Both the position numbers and the translations under genes were made by a program. Below are positions 10,368 to 23,185 of a DNA stretch of 37,971 bases, piece after piece; the stretch's first letter is position 1, and each line of letters begins with the position of its first letter. This DNA is from an uncultured beta proteobacterium (GTDB taxonomy: Bacteria > Pseudomonadota > Gammaproteobacteria > Burkholderiales > Burkholderiaceae). Under the pieces are notes generated by a model. It was given only the letters and a program-made list of their open reading frames with translations, was not told the origin of the DNA and searched no databases. Location: positions 1 to 37,971 of the forward strand of contig CAIMZP010000142.1 of NCBI GenBank assembly GCA_903846025.1. Direction: 5' to 3'.

Positions 10368-12713
10368 TTGAGCACGGGACATCTTAAAGTGAGCATGGTT
10401 GAAATCGAATTAGATGGTAAGGTAGTTGAGGTTCCGCAAGGTTCAACGGTGATGCATGCCGCAGCTAAGCTCGGTACTTATGTCCCTCACTTTTGTTATC
10501 ACAAGAAGCTCTCAATTGCTGCCAACTGTCGCATGTGTTTGGTTGAGGTGGAAAAGGCACCAAAACCATTGCCCGCCTGCGCTACACCAGTAACGCAGGG
10601 CATGAAGGTTTTTACTCATTCCGCTAAAGCAGTTGAAGCACAGCGATCAGTGATGGAGTTTCTTCTCATTAATCACCCATTAGATTGCCCAATCTGTGAT
10701 CAAGGTGGCGAATGTCAGCTGCAAGATTTAGCGGTGGGTTATGGGAAGTCTAATTCACGCTATCAAGAAGATAAACGGGTTGTATTTCATAAGAATGTTG
10801 GTCCATTAATCTCTATGCAGGAGATGACCCGTTGCATTCATTGCACCCGTTGCGTCCGCTTTGGCCAGGAGGTCGCTGGCGTAATGGAATTGGGCATGAT
10901 CAATCGTGGCGAACATTCGGAAATTTCGACTTTTTCCGGTCAAACCATTGACTCCGAGCTCTCTGGAAACATGATTGATATTTGTCCAGTGGGAGCTTTG
11001 ACTAGCAAACCCTTCCGCTATGCAGCTCGTACTTGGGAATTGGGTCGAAAGCGTTCAGTCAGCCCCCATGACAGCCTTGGTGCCAATACCACCGTCCAGA
11101 CTAAATCAAATAAAGTTATGCGCGTGGTTGCCTTAGATAACGAAGCAATTAACGAATGCTGGATTAGCGATCGCGATCGTTTTTCATATGAAGGTTTGAA
11201 TAGTGCCGATCGCGTTACCACTCCCATGGTTAAGCAGGGTGGCCAGTGGCTTGAAACCGACTGGGAATCCGCTATGGATTATGTTGCGCATTCACTGAAA
11301 ACTATTGCAGGCGAAAATGGGCCTGAAGCAATCGGCGCCTTAGCGCATCCGATTTCTGGTACAGAAGAGTTGCATCTGCTTCAAAAAGTACTTCGTAGTC
11401 TAGGATCTACTCAAGTTGAGACTCGTTTACGACAAACAGATGTGATCGGTGCTCCATTGGCCCCATGGCTGGGAATGCCAATTGCTAATTTAAGTCAACT
11501 TGATCGCGCATTGGTAATTGGTAGTTTCTTGCGTAAAGAGCAGCCATTGATCGCTACTCGTCTACGTGCCGCTACTAAACGCGGTTTACAGATTCTACGG
11601 ATTGATGCTGGCGGTGATGACTGGCTAATGCCAGTGACTGCGAATATTTCAGTTGCACCGAGCGCTTGGTTAAGTGCCTTAACTGAAGTTGCTCTAGCGG
11701 TGGCTAAAGCTAAATCCGTGTCGGTTCCAGTTGGCTCCTTTGACTTACCAATTTCTTCGGCTGCTCAAACTATTGCGGACGGTTTACTTTCCGGCTCTGC
11801 AACTGCAGTCCTTTTGGGTTCAGCGGCTATTGCACATCCACATAGCACTGACATAACGGTATTGGCGCAATTTATAGCTCAACAGACAGGCGCTACCCTT
11901 GGATTTTTACCGGTCGGCGGTAATGCAGTTGGCGCTGCACTTGTGAATGCCAATGGTGCGGGCGTTGAGTCTGTCCTATCGGGAGATCTCCGCGCGGTGA
12001 TTTTGATGAATCTGGAACCGGGCGCTGATTTGCCCAACCCAGAGGAGGCTCGCATTGCATTGTCTAAAGCAAATACTGTTATTGCGATGACTGGCTATAA
12101 GAGCGCTGATCTTTTAGATGTGGCCGATGTCATTCTGCCAATTACCACTTATTCAGAGACAGTTTCCACTTTCATTAATCTTGAAGGTAGGGTTCAAACA
12201 ATTCAACCTTCCGTGAAGCCTTTGGGTGACTCACGCCCAGCATGGAAAGTATTGCGCGTACTCGGCGGACTTCTCGATTTGGATGGTTTCATGTTTAATT
12301 CCCCTGAAGAGGTTCTCTCGGAGGCATTGGCCGAGGACTACTGCAACCAACTAAACAATAAAACAACTATTGACACATTAACGAATGGCAAGCTAGCCCC
12401 AACGGCAGGCCTTGAGCGATTAACAGATGTTGCAATTTATGGCGGCGATCAAATCGTTCGTCGATCCCCGGCCTTGCAACTTACGCGCGATGCGAAGCGT
12501 AGTAAACACGTTGGGCTAGGCCTATCGCTATTTAATGAATTGGGCATTGAAGAGGGTGGTCTTGTGCGGATTATCCAAGGCGCTCAATCGGTTGAAATGC
12601 CAGCGACGCTTGAGGTTAATTTAGCCCCAACTGCTGTGCGTATTTCAGCTGGTACATTGGCTAGTGCTGCATTGGGACCCATGTTTGGGTCTGTCACAGT
12701 TAGCAAGGGATAA
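10368..12713 (+). CDS. nuoG: NADH-quinone oxidoreductase subunit G (75 kDa)
   Basis: [68 protein letters not shown] begins at TTG 10368; ATG 10395 (MVEIELDG) is a plausible true start. Confidence 0.95.
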   Translation: MSTGHLKVSMVEIELDGKVVEVPQGSTVMHAAAKLGTYVPHFCYHKKLSIAANCRMCLVEVEKAPKPLPACATPVTQGMKVFTHSAKAVEAQRSVMEFLLINHPLDCPICDQGGECQLQDLAVGYGKSNSRYQEDKRVVFHKNVGPLISMQEMTRCIHCTRCVRFGQEVAGVMELGMINRGEHSEISTFSGQTIDSELSGNMIDICPVGALTSKPFRYAARTWELGRKRSVSPHDSLGANTTVQTKSNKVMRVVALDNEAINECWISDRDRFSYEGLNSADRVTTPMVKQGGQWLETDWESAMDYVAHSLKTIAGENGPEAIGALAHPISGTEELHLLQKVLRSLGSTQVETRLRQTDVIGAPLAPWLGMPIANLSQLDRALVIGSFLRKEQPLIATRLRAATKRGLQILRIDAGGDDWLMPVTANISVAPSAWLSALTEVALAVAKAKSVSVPVGSFDLPISSAAQTIADGLLSGSATAVLLGSAAIAHPHSTDITVLAQFIAQQTGATLGFLPVGGNAVGAALVNANGAGVESVLSGDLRAVILMNLEPGADLPNPEEARIALSKANTVIAMTGYKSADLLDVADVILPITTYSETVSTFINLEGRVQTIQPSVKPLGDSRPAWKVLRVLGGLLDLDGFMFNSPEEVLSEALAEDYCNQLNNKTTIDTLTNGKLAPTAGLERLTDVAIYGGDQIVRRSPALQLTRDAKRSKHVGLGLSLFNELGIEEGGLVRIIQGAQSVEMPATLEVNLAPTAVRISAGTLASAALGPMFGSVTVSKG

Positions 12714-12721
12714 GGAACAGG

Positions 12722-13795
12722 ATGGATAATTTCTTGAGCCTCATTACTACTCAAGGGGAGGCTATTTTTGGCTTCCTATGGCCACTGATTTGGGCGTTGA
12801 TTCGAATTGTCATCATTGTGTTGCCGATGTTTGGCGCGGTTGCGTATTTAACCTTATGGGAAAGAAAGCTCATTGGCTGGATGCATATTCGCCTAGGCCC
12901 TAATCGCGTTGGCCCATTAGGTCTCTTGCAGCCGATTGCAGACGCATTGAAGTTGCTGTTAAAGGAAGTCATTTCTCCTGCAAAAGCAAGTATCGTGCTG
13001 TACTTTATCGCCCCAGTAATGGTGATCATGCCAGCTTTTGCAGCTTGGGCTGTGATCCCATTTCAGGCCAAAATGGTTTTAGCGGATGTTAATGCTGGCC
13101 TGCTTTATGTAATGGCGATTTCTTCGATTGGTGTTTATGGCGTAATTCTTGCCGGCTGGTCATCAAATTCTAAGTACCCATTCTTAGGCGCAATGCGAGC
13201 CTCGGCACAAATGATTTCTTATGAAATCGCCATGGGTTTTGCCTTGGTTACCGTTTTATTAACATCAGGTTCATTAAATCTTAGCGCTATTGTTGCTTCG
13301 CAAGAGCAGGGTTACTTTGCCAGCATTGGTCTGAACTTCCTTTCTTGGAATTGGCTCCCTTTATTGCCAATGTTCTTGATTTACTTTATTTCTGGCGTGG
13401 CCGAAACTAATCGTCACCCATTTGACGTAGTTGAGGGTGAGTCAGAGATTGTTGCGGGTCATATGGTCGAGTATTCCGGCATGGCCTTTGCAATGTTCTT
13501 TTTGGCTGAGTATGCCAATATGATCATGATTGCCGCATTGGCATCGACGATGTTCTTAGGTGGCTGGTTGCCAATTCTGGATTTGCCAATTTTGCGCGAC
13601 ATCCCTGGGTTTTTCTGGCTTTTTGCCAAGACCTTCTTCCTCCTGTCCTGCGTCATTTGGTTGCGTGCAACATTGCCACGCTATCGATTCGACCAAATTA
13701 TGCGTTTAGGCTGGAAGATTTTCATTCCCATCTCCGTGTTTTGGGTGGTTGTCGTAGGTGCTTGGGTGGTATCCCCGTGGAATATTTGGAAATAA
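12722..13795 (+). CDS. nuoH: NADH-quinone oxidoreductase subunit H
   Basis: [64 protein letters not shown]. Confidence 0.97.
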   Translation: MDNFLSLITTQGEAIFGFLWPLIWALIRIVIIVLPMFGAVAYLTLWERKLIGWMHIRLGPNRVGPLGLLQPIADALKLLLKEVISPAKASIVLYFIAPVMVIMPAFAAWAVIPFQAKMVLADVNAGLLYVMAISSIGVYGVILAGWSSNSKYPFLGAMRASAQMISYEIAMGFALVTVLLTSGSLNLSAIVASQEQGYFASIGLNFLSWNWLPLLPMFLIYFISGVAETNRHPFDVVEGESEIVAGHMVEYSGMAFAMFFLAEYANMIMIAALASTMFLGGWLPILDLPILRDIPGFFWLFAKTFFLLSCVIWLRATLPRYRFDQIMRLGWKIFIPISVFWVVVVGAWVVSPWNIWK

Positions 13796-13806
13796 GTTGA
13801 TCAATC

Positions 13807-14298
13807 ATGTTTAAGAAAATTTCCCAATTCCTCGATAGCTTGATGCTCAAAGATATTTTGGTCGGCATGTCAATTACCGGTCGCTATCTCTTTAAGCCTA
13901 AGATTACGATTCAGTATCCTGAAGAAAAAACTCCTCAGTCACCTCGTTTTCGTGGCTTGCATGCTTTGCGCCGCTATGAAAATGGTGAAGAGCGATGCAT
14001 TGGTTGCAAGCTATGTGAGGCAGTGTGTCCGGCATATGCAATTACCATTGAATCGGAAGAGCGGGACGATGGTACGCGTCGCACCAGTCGTTACGACATT
14101 GATTTAACTAAATGTATTTTCTGTGGATTCTGTGAAGAGGCTTGTCCAGTAGATGCCATTGTTGAAACCAATATTTTTGAGTACTTTGGAGACAAACGAG
14201 GCGATTTATATTTCACAAAAGAGATGCTTCTAGCTGTAGGTGATAAGTATGAAAAAGATATTGCCGCCGCCCGCATTGCTGATGCACCATATCGTTAA
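13807..14298 (+). CDS. nuoI: NADH-quinone oxidoreductase subunit I (2x 4Fe-4S)
   Basis: [12 protein letters not shown] and [12 protein letters not shown] motifs. Confidence 0.97.
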   Translation: MFKKISQFLDSLMLKDILVGMSITGRYLFKPKITIQYPEEKTPQSPRFRGLHALRRYENGEERCIGCKLCEAVCPAYAITIESEERDDGTRRTSRYDIDLTKCIFCGFCEEACPVDAIVETNIFEYFGDKRGDLYFTKEMLLAVGDKYEKDIAAARIADAPYR

Positions 14299-14319
14299 TC
14301 GAATAGAGCGCACATACAT

Positions 14320-14967
14320 ATGACATTCGATACCCCTACCATTTTTTCTCTTTTCTTCTACGCTTTTGCCAGCCTGCTAGTCATTGCTGCTTTACGCGTG
14401 GTCACTGCTCGCAATCCAGTTCATGCGGCTTTGTTTTTAGTTCTGGCGTTTTTCTGCGCTTCTGGTTTGTGGATGCTCCTCAAAGCGGAGTTCCTTAGTT
14501 TGGCGTTGATTCTGGTTTATGTTGGTGCAGTAATGGTGCTCTTCATTTTCGTGGTCATGATGCTAGATCTTGATATAGAGCATCTTCGCCGCGACTACAA
14601 AAAATTCCTACCAGTTGCCTTTTTAATGGGCGCTGTGATTGTGCTTGAGTTATCGATTGTTTTAATTCGTAGCTTCATAGGAACAAACGCGCCAGTGCAA
14701 CCTATGCTTGAGGAGTTATCAACGAACAATACCCACGCCTTAGGCATGTTGATCTTTGTTGATTATGTTTACGCTTTTGAAGTCGCTGGTGTCATCTTGT
14801 TGGTAGCCATTATTGCTGCTGTAGCCTTAACTCTACGAAATCGCAAGGACGCTAAATCTCAGAATGTTGCAGAGCAGGTGAATGTAAACCCTGCTGATCG
14901 GATGCGTATTGTGAAGATGGGGTCTGATATGGCCGCAAAACAAGATACTAGGGCGGAGAAAAAATGA
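14320..14967 (+). CDS. nuoJ: NADH-quinone oxidoreductase subunit J
   Basis: Membrane protein with [51 protein letters not shown]. Confidence 0.95.
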   Translation: MTFDTPTIFSLFFYAFASLLVIAALRVVTARNPVHAALFLVLAFFCASGLWMLLKAEFLSLALILVYVGAVMVLFIFVVMMLDLDIEHLRRDYKKFLPVAFLMGAVIVLELSIVLIRSFIGTNAPVQPMLEELSTNNTHALGMLIFVDYVYAFEVAGVILLVAIIAAVALTLRNRKDAKSQNVAEQVNVNPADRMRIVKMGSDMAAKQDTRAEKK

Positions 14968-15272
14968 ACATTACCTTGGCTCACTATTTAGTGCTTGGCG
15001 CCATTTTATTCGCTACCAGTGTCGTTGGTATTTTCTTAAACCGTAAGAATGTGATCGTGCTCTTGATGGCGATCGAGTTAATGCTCTTGTCCGTGAACAT
15101 GAACTTTGTTGCCTTTTCTCATTATCTAGGCGATATGGCTGGTCAAGTATTCGTTTTCTTCATTTTGACTGTGGCTGCTGCTGAAGCAGCGATTGGCTTA
15201 GCAATTTTGGTTGTTCTCTTCCGTAAGGTTGACACCATTAATGCTGAAGACCTTGACCACCTTAAAGGCTAG
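14964..15272 (+). CDS. nuoK: NADH-quinone oxidoreductase subunit K
   Basis: [42 protein letters not shown] overlap with nuoJ. Confidence 0.96.
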   Translation: MNITLAHYLVLGAILFATSVVGIFLNRKNVIVLLMAIELMLLSVNMNFVAFSHYLGDMAGQVFVFFILTVAAAEAAIGLAILVVLFRKVDTINAEDLDHLKG

Positions 15273-15274
15273 TC

Positions 15275-17332
15275 ATGCAATTGACCTTAACTCTCCCCGT
15301 CCTCTGTGCAATCCCACTCGCGCCACTAGTTGGTTCCGTGATTGCCGGTTTTTTTGGTACCAAATTAGGCGGTGACCGCATTGGTCATGGCGCCTGTCAA
15401 TTCGTCACGATTTTAGGCGTCATGATTGCATTTGTCCTTTCCTGCTTTGTGTTGGTGCAGGTAATGGATGGCTTTTATTTTAATGGCACTGTTTATCGTT
15501 GGATGCAGTTAGGCGAACTTAATCTTGACATTGGTTTTTTGATAGATCCATTGACCGCCACCATGATGTGTGTTGTAACCTTTGTTTCCTTGATGGTTCA
15601 TATTTACACCATTGGTTATATGCAAGGAGAGGAAGGTTATAACCGCTTCTTCTCATACATTTCACTTTTCACATTTGCGATGTTGATGTTGGTCATGAGC
15701 AATAACCTCTTGCAGCTCTTTTTTGGCTGGGAGGCAGTTGGAGTCGTTTCTTATTTGCTGATTGGTTTTTATTTCGAGCGCCAGACAGCCGTATTCGCAA
15801 ACATGAAAGCCTTCTTGGTTAATCGGATTGGCGATTTTGGTTTCATCTTGGGTATTGGTTTGTTATTGGCTAGTACTGGTTCGATGAACTATGATGTGAT
15901 TTTTTCGCAAAATACTGCGTTAGCTGCACAAGTCTTACCCGGCACAAGTTGGAGCTTGTTAACCGTCGCTTGTATCTGTCTGTTTATTGGTGCAATGGGT
16001 AAATCTGCTCAGTTCCCACTGCACGTTTGGTTGCCTGATTCAATGGAAGGCCCAACTCCAATTTCTGCTTTGATCCATGCTGCGACAATGGTTACGGCAG
16101 GTATTTTTATGGTGGCTAGGATGTCGCCACTATTTGAACTATCAGATACTGCGCTGAGCTTTATATTGGTGATCGGCTCTATTACCGCGCTCTTTATGGG
16201 GTTCTTGGGAATCGTACAAAACGATATCAAGCGGGTAGTGGCTTACTCCACCCTATCCCAACTTGGCTATATGACCATTGCTCTAGGTGTGTCAGCATAC
16301 CCAGTAGCTATCTTCCATTTAATGACTCACGCCTTCTTCAAAGCCTTGTTATTCCTTGCTGCTGGTAGCGTCATACTGGGCATGCACCATGAGCAAGATA
16401 TGCGCAAGATGGGTGGACTATGGAAGTACATGCCGGTTACCTGTTTGATGATGCTCTTGGGCAACCTTGCATTAATTGGAACTCCATTCTTCTCTGGCTT
16501 CTACTCAAAAGACTCAATTATTGAAGCGGTGGCTGCTAGTCATATTCCTGGATCTGGTTTTGCTTACTTTGCTGTGATGGCTAGCGTCTTTGTGACTGCC
16601 TTATATTCATTCCGCTTATACTTTTATGTGTTTCACGGCAAGTCCCGTTGGGGCCATGCTAGCTCAAATGTCCACGATGAACGTGAGCATGCGGAGCAGG
16701 GTGATGATCATGTTCACCATGGTCTAAATCCTGGACAAAAGCCACATGAGTCACCTTTCGTAGTGACCTTGCCATTGATTCTTTTGGCGATTCCATCGGT
16801 GATCATTGGTTTTTACACCATCACACCTTTACTGTTTGGTACATTTTTTGGCGACTCAATCTTCGTCGACATTGGCAAGCATCCCGCCATGAAAGAGCTT
16901 GCAGAGGAATTCCATGGGCCAGCATCAATGGCCGTGCATGCGCTGACATCGCCTGTACTGCTCTTGGTTGCTCTTGGCGTTCTGACTGCCGCTATAGGCT
17001 ATCTTTGGGCGCCTAAGTTACCGGCTAAGGTTGCCGAGGCCTTTGCGCCAATCAAAAAGCTCTTAGACAACAAATACTATCTGGATGACTTTAACCAAGC
17101 CGTTTTTGCTAAGGGCTTGCTGTGGATCGGCGGTGTTTTATGGCATCGCGGTGATCAGAAAATCATTGACGGTTTTATCGTTAATGGCAGTGCTCATGTT
17201 GTTGGGCGTTTTGCCGGCGTTATTCGTCATTTGCAATCCGGTTATCTCTACCACTATGCCTTCGCAATGATTGCTGGCTTGGCGGTATTGCTAGCTTGGG
17301 TTTTATACGCTTACCTGCCTTTTGTTCGTTAG
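15275..17332 (+). CDS. nuoL: NADH-quinone oxidoreductase subunit L
   Basis: FGWEAVGVVSYLLIGFYFERQTA, KSAQFPLHVWLPDSMEGPTPISALIHAATMV. Confidence 0.97.
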   Translation: MQLTLTLPVLCAIPLAPLVGSVIAGFFGTKLGGDRIGHGACQFVTILGVMIAFVLSCFVLVQVMDGFYFNGTVYRWMQLGELNLDIGFLIDPLTATMMCVVTFVSLMVHIYTIGYMQGEEGYNRFFSYISLFTFAMLMLVMSNNLLQLFFGWEAVGVVSYLLIGFYFERQTAVFANMKAFLVNRIGDFGFILGIGLLLASTGSMNYDVIFSQNTALAAQVLPGTSWSLLTVACICLFIGAMGKSAQFPLHVWLPDSMEGPTPISALIHAATMVTAGIFMVARMSPLFELSDTALSFILVIGSITALFMGFLGIVQNDIKRVVAYSTLSQLGYMTIALGVSAYPVAIFHLMTHAFFKALLFLAAGSVILGMHHEQDMRKMGGLWKYMPVTCLMMLLGNLALIGTPFFSGFYSKDSIIEAVAASHIPGSGFAYFAVMASVFVTALYSFRLYFYVFHGKSRWGHASSNVHDEREHAEQGDDHVHHGLNPGQKPHESPFVVTLPLILLAIPSVIIGFYTITPLLFGTFFGDSIFVDIGKHPAMKELAEEFHGPASMAVHALTSPVLLLVALGVLTAAIGYLWAPKLPAKVAEAFAPIKKLLDNKYYLDDFNQAVFAKGLLWIGGVLWHRGDQKIIDGFIVNGSAHVVGRFAGVIRHLQSGYLYHYAFAMIAGLAVLLAWVLYAYLPFVR

Positions 17333-17356
17333 GCCTTTGTTACTTAAGTAGCCACT

Positions 17357-18823
17357 ATGATTCTTTCATTTGCCATCTGGATCCCAATTTTCTTTGGACT
17401 CATTATTTTATTTTATGGGTCTGAGAAGCCATCTGCTGGTGTTCGCTGGTTGGCTTTAGTTGGCGCTGTTCTTGGCTTTATTGCAACCTTGCCATTGGTG
17501 ATTCAGTTTGATATTGCCAACCCTGGTATGCAGTTTGTTGAGAAGATAAGCTGGATCCCTCGCTATGACATCAACTATCATCTGGGTGTTGATGGCATCT
17601 CGGTCTGGTTCATAGTCCTGACAGCATTCATTAATATATTTGTGGTGGTTGCCTCGTGGGAGTCTATTACCACCAAAGTTTCCCAATATATGGCTTCCTT
17701 CATGATCCTTTCCGGATTAATGATCGGCGTGTTTGCGGCCCTTGATGCGTTGTTGTTCTATGTGTTCTTTGAAGCCACCTTAATCCCGATGTACATCATT
17801 ATTGGGGTGTGGGGTGGTCATAACCGCATCTACGCCGCCTTTAAATTCTTTTTATATACCTTGCTTGGCTCTTTGCTAACTTTGGTTGCGATGTTGTATC
17901 TGTATAACGTCACGAACACTTTCGATATTTTGGCTTGGCAAAATGCACGCTTAGATATCGTTGAGCAAATACTCCTATTCCTGGCTTTCTTCATGGCTTT
18001 TGCGGTCAAGATACCTATGTGGCCATTGCATACTTGGCTTCCTGATGTTCACGTTGAAGCGCCAACTGGCGGCTCTGTTGTTTTGGCAGCGATCATGCTT
18101 AAACTAGGTGCTTATGGTTTTCTGCGATTTTCATTACCTATCGCTCCAGACGCTAGTCAGTACCTCGGCCCATTTGTAATCTTTTTATCCTTAGTCGCTG
18201 TCATTTATGTCGGCGCTGTAGCATTAGTTCAAAAGGACATGAAAAAGTTAGTAGCGTATTCATCAGTAGCGCATATGGGTTTTGTGACTCTAGGCTTTTT
18301 CCTTTTTAGCCCATTGGGCATTGAGGGCGGTATTGTGCAGATGATTTCACATGGCTTTGTTGCTGGCGCAATGTTCCTTTCGATCGGGGTTTTGTATGAC
18401 CGTATGCATACCCGTCAAATTGCTGACTACGGAGGTGTTGTCCACCGTATGCCTGCATTTACTGCCTTTGCGGTGTTGATGGCTATGGCAAACTGTGGCT
18501 TACCTGCTACTTCTGGTTTTGTGGGCGAGTTCATGGTTATTTTGGCCGCAGTTGATTATGATTTTGTCATCGGTATTTTGGCCGCTACGGCTTTAATTCT
18601 TGGTGCTGCGTATTCCTTGTGGATGGTTAAGAGGGTATTTTTTGGCACCATCAATAATGAACATGTGGATGAACTAAAAGATCTTAATACTCGCGAATAT
18701 CTCATGATGGCTGCTTTGACCATCTGCGTAATTGGTATGGGCGTGTATCCCAAACCCTTTACTGACATCATTCATCCCGCTGTGATTAATCTGTTGCAGC
18801 ATGTTGCTGTCAGCAAACTCTGA
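17357..18823 (+). CDS. nuoM: NADH-quinone oxidoreductase subunit M
   Basis: FFEATLIPMYIIIGVWGG, KIPMWPLHTWLPDVHVEAPTGGSVVLAAIMLKLGAYGFLRF. Confidence 0.97.
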   Translation: MILSFAIWIPIFFGLIILFYGSEKPSAGVRWLALVGAVLGFIATLPLVIQFDIANPGMQFVEKISWIPRYDINYHLGVDGISVWFIVLTAFINIFVVVASWESITTKVSQYMASFMILSGLMIGVFAALDALLFYVFFEATLIPMYIIIGVWGGHNRIYAAFKFFLYTLLGSLLTLVAMLYLYNVTNTFDILAWQNARLDIVEQILLFLAFFMAFAVKIPMWPLHTWLPDVHVEAPTGGSVVLAAIMLKLGAYGFLRFSLPIAPDASQYLGPFVIFLSLVAVIYVGAVALVQKDMKKLVAYSSVAHMGFVTLGFFLFSPLGIEGGIVQMISHGFVAGAMFLSIGVLYDRMHTRQIADYGGVVHRMPAFTAFAVLMAMANCGLPATSGFVGEFMVILAAVDYDFVIGILAATALILGAAYSLWMVKRVFFGTINNEHVDELKDLNTREYLMMAALTICVIGMGVYPKPFTDIIHPAVINLLQHVAVSKL

Positions 18824-18833
18824 GTAAAAGCTA

Positions 18834-20339
18834 ATGCAAGCATTCGACCTATACGCCATCCTGCCAGAACTCGTTTTACTCGTTGTCACCTGTTTGCTTT
18901 TGGTGGCCAGCGTTTATGTGCCTGAGCGTCGAGTATCCACTCCAGGAGTAGAGCAGGATATTTTCCATACGCCTCGTGGAGTCGGTTTTGTCTACTTTTT
19001 CTCACTCATCTTATTGGTGTGTTTGATTTTTGCCTTTATCGGTCGCATGGGCGATGTGTCTTTAATTGCCTTGAATGGCCTGTACCAGTCAGACCCATTC
19101 TCTAATTTGCTAAAAGCTTGCTCCTGTGGCGCTGTGCTTGTTAGTTTAATTTACTCAAAGCGGTATCTAACTGACCGTGCCATGTTCCGCCCAGACTTTA
19201 TTGTCCTGGTTTTGCTCGCTTTATTGGGCCAGATGGTACTGATCTCTGGTGCCAACCTGCTTACCTTGTATTTGGGTCTTGAGCTAATGGCTTTGCCTAC
19301 CTATGCCTTGGTAGCTATGCGTCACAATAATGAGAAGAGTGTTGAGGCAGCCATCAAGTATTTCGTGCTGGGCGCCTTAGCTTCTGGCTTCTTGCTCTAC
19401 GGTATGTCCATGCTTTATGGTGTTACTGGCTCATTGGATTTATTGGAAATCTTCAGAACAGTTGCTGACCCACATATAAATCACTTGGTGATGGCCTTTG
19501 GCTTGGTATTTATTGTCGCTGGGCTTGCATTTAAGCTAGGTGTTGTGCCGTTTCATATGTGGGTGCCTGATGTTTATCAAGGTGCGCCTACAGCCGTAAC
19601 CCTGATGATTGCTGCTGCACCCAAGTTAGCCGCCTTTGCCTTATTGTTCCGACTTCTTGTCAACACGCTCTTGCCGCTATTGGGTGACTGGCAGCCAATG
19701 TTGCTTCTATTAGCTATCTTGTCTTTATTGGTCGGTAATATTACTGCGATTGCGCAAACCAATTTGAAGCGGATGTTGGCATATTCAGCAATTGCGCAAA
19801 TGGGTTTTGTACTTTTAGGTATGTTGTCCGTATTTGATGATCATGCTTTTAGCGCTTCGATGTTTTATGCCATTACCTATGTGTTGACTACTTTGGGCAG
19901 CTTTGGTTTACTCATGATCTTGTCACACAAGGGGCATGACTGCGAAACCTTGGATGACATCAAAGGGTTGAATAAAAAACATCCTTGGTTTGCTTTTATT
20001 GGCATGGTAATGATGTTCTCCTTGGCCGGCATTCCTCCAACTGTTGGCTTTGCTGCGAAGTTAGGTGTACTAGAGGCTTTGGTTGATGCAGGACACACCT
20101 TTATTGCCGTAATTGCAGTCATTGCATCATTGATTGGTGCTTTCTATTACTTAAGAGTGGTCAAGGTAATGTACTTTGATGAGCCCGATGCCAAACCTAA
20201 GTTTGTTGTTAATGGCTCTGCATTCGCAAAAATTCTTTTGAGTGTCAACGCGCTATTCGTTTTGGGGCTTGGCATTTTCCCTTCTGGACTTATGACCGTT
20301 TGTCTTGATGCCATGCGACGCACCTTACTCGGTTCATAG
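18834..20339 (+). CDS. nuoN: NADH-quinone oxidoreductase subunit N
   Basis: [58 protein letters not shown]. Confidence 0.96.
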   Translation: MQAFDLYAILPELVLLVVTCLLLVASVYVPERRVSTPGVEQDIFHTPRGVGFVYFFSLILLVCLIFAFIGRMGDVSLIALNGLYQSDPFSNLLKACSCGAVLVSLIYSKRYLTDRAMFRPDFIVLVLLALLGQMVLISGANLLTLYLGLELMALPTYALVAMRHNNEKSVEAAIKYFVLGALASGFLLYGMSMLYGVTGSLDLLEIFRTVADPHINHLVMAFGLVFIVAGLAFKLGVVPFHMWVPDVYQGAPTAVTLMIAAAPKLAAFALLFRLLVNTLLPLLGDWQPMLLLLAILSLLVGNITAIAQTNLKRMLAYSAIAQMGFVLLGMLSVFDDHAFSASMFYAITYVLTTLGSFGLLMILSHKGHDCETLDDIKGLNKKHPWFAFIGMVMMFSLAGIPPTVGFAAKLGVLEALVDAGHTFIAVIAVIASLIGAFYYLRVVKVMYFDEPDAKPKFVVNGSAFAKILLSVNALFVLGLGIFPSGLMTVCLDAMRRTLLGS

Positions 20340-20363
20340 CCGACCATCCCTTTTTCCATTACT

Positions 20364-20386
20364 AAGGCTCCATAAGGAGCCTTTTT
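20364..20386 (+). terminator. Rho-independent terminator after nuoN
   Basis: AAGGCTCC ATAA GGAGCCTT + TTT; perfect 8-bp stem with T tail. Confidence 0.9.
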
Positions 20387-20457
20387 CCATTGTGTCACCA
20401 CAATTTTGTATGATGACCCTATGAATTTTACCAACCCCCTATTTAGAGTGATTTCTG

Positions 20458-21057
20458 ATGATAGAAAAATCGTATAAAGATCTTCCTACTGGAAACCGGC
20501 ACCTCAAGGAAGATCGAATATCTGGAGAGGATATTTACGATGGCATTTTCTTGCATATGAAGCGTGATCAAGTAACTCTTCCAGATGGCAATGAGGCAAT
20601 CCGTGAGTACTTGGTTCACCCTGGTGCAGTTGCTATTCTGGCTGTTTTGGATGATGGCAGGGTACTTTTAGAGCGTCAATATCGCTACCCAATCGACAAA
20701 ACTTGTATTGAGATTCCTGCGGGGAAGCTGGAGGTTGGAGAAGATCGCTTGTTTTGTGCTAAGCGCGAGCTAGAGGAGGAGACGGGGTATTCGGCTAAAA
20801 AGTGGAGCTTTATTCGACAAATTCATCCTGTGATCTCTTATTCAACTGAGTTTATCGATATTTACTTGGCCGAGGGCTTGACATCAGGCAAAAGCCATTT
20901 AGATACCGAGGAGTTTCTTGACGTGTTTGCGGCCCCACTTGAACAGTTGATTGAGTGGGTAGAGCGGGGTGAGATTACGGATGTGAAGACCACTATTGCC
21001 GTCTACTGGTTAGATCGCTATCGCAGGGGATTAGTGATCCCGCAGTCAATTGAATAG
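20458..21057 (+). CDS. NUDIX hydrolase, ADP-ribose pyrophosphatase-like
   Basis: Nudix box GKLEVGEDRLFCAKRELEEETGYSA. Confidence 0.9.
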   Translation: MIEKSYKDLPTGNRHLKEDRISGEDIYDGIFLHMKRDQVTLPDGNEAIREYLVHPGAVAILAVLDDGRVLLERQYRYPIDKTCIEIPAGKLEVGEDRLFCAKRELEEETGYSAKKWSFIRQIHPVISYSTEFIDIYLAEGLTSGKSHLDTEEFLDVFAAPLEQLIEWVERGEITDVKTTIAVYWLDRYRRGLVIPQSIE

Positions 21058-21122
21058 CCCTTGTACTAAACCTATTAAAATACAGGGATTGAATTTTTGA
21101 TTTTTGCCCTTATATAAGTCTT

Positions 21123-22464
<1,342 letters not shown>

Positions 22465-22497
22465 ATCAATAGTGCAAATTAAAAGAAAGCCCAGTCA

Positions 22498-23151
22498 GTG
22501 ACCTTCCTAGAGATCCTTGCACAATTAGCGCAAGGCATTACCTATACCCTGATCGTGACTTTGACATGCTCATTAACTGGCTTGTTTGTTGGTCTGCTTC
22601 TGTCTAGTCTGCGCCGACTCAATATGGCTGGCATTACCCTTGCAATCGATTGTTATACCTATGTATTTAGGGGTGTACCCGTCCTGGTATTACTCTTTCT
22701 TGTCTATTTTGGTTTGCCAGGCATTGGTTTTAAGGTCCCGCCGTTGATGGCTATGGCGCTGAGTTTGGGATTGGTGGCCTCCGCCTATCTTGCCGAAGTA
22801 TTTCGGGGCGCATTCAATTCAGTGGACCCAGCCGAGATTTTGGTCGCTCAGTCGATGGGGATGACGCGTATTCAAGTGCTAATGTATATCGAGCTTCCAC
22901 AGATGCTTCGTTTTTCAGTGCCAGGCATGGTCAATGAATTTACCTCGGTTTTGAAGTACTCTCCATTTGCTTATACTGTAGGCATTCCTGAGATAACTAA
23001 ACAGGCGATGACTCTCACCTCAACTACTTTGCGTGGCGTGGAAGTTTATTTAGCAGTGGGCATTCTTTACTTTGCCATCTACCGCGTATGTCTTTACGGG
23101 GTAGAGATACTTAGTAAACGTTATCAAATTCCAGGAATGGGCGCAGCATGA
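22498..23151 (+). CDS. Amino-acid-type ABC transporter permease (first)
   Basis: HisM-like permease, YVFRGVPVLVLLFLVYFGLP; GTG start. Confidence 0.9.
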   Translation: MTFLEILAQLAQGITYTLIVTLTCSLTGLFVGLLLSSLRRLNMAGITLAIDCYTYVFRGVPVLVLLFLVYFGLPGIGFKVPPLMAMALSLGLVASAYLAEVFRGAFNSVDPAEILVAQSMGMTRIQVLMYIELPQMLRFSVPGMVNEFTSVLKYSPFAYTVGIPEITKQAMTLTSTTLRGVEVYLAVGILYFAIYRVCLYGVEILSKRYQIPGMGAA

Positions 23152-23185
23152 TTGACCATAATTCATTTTTAAGCGAGGTGATTTC

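Noticed and set aside
11168-11181. GCGATCGCGATCG in nuoG as a HIP1-like repeat
   Set aside because: Single occurrence noticed, codon-driven (SDRDR), no evidence of over-representation.
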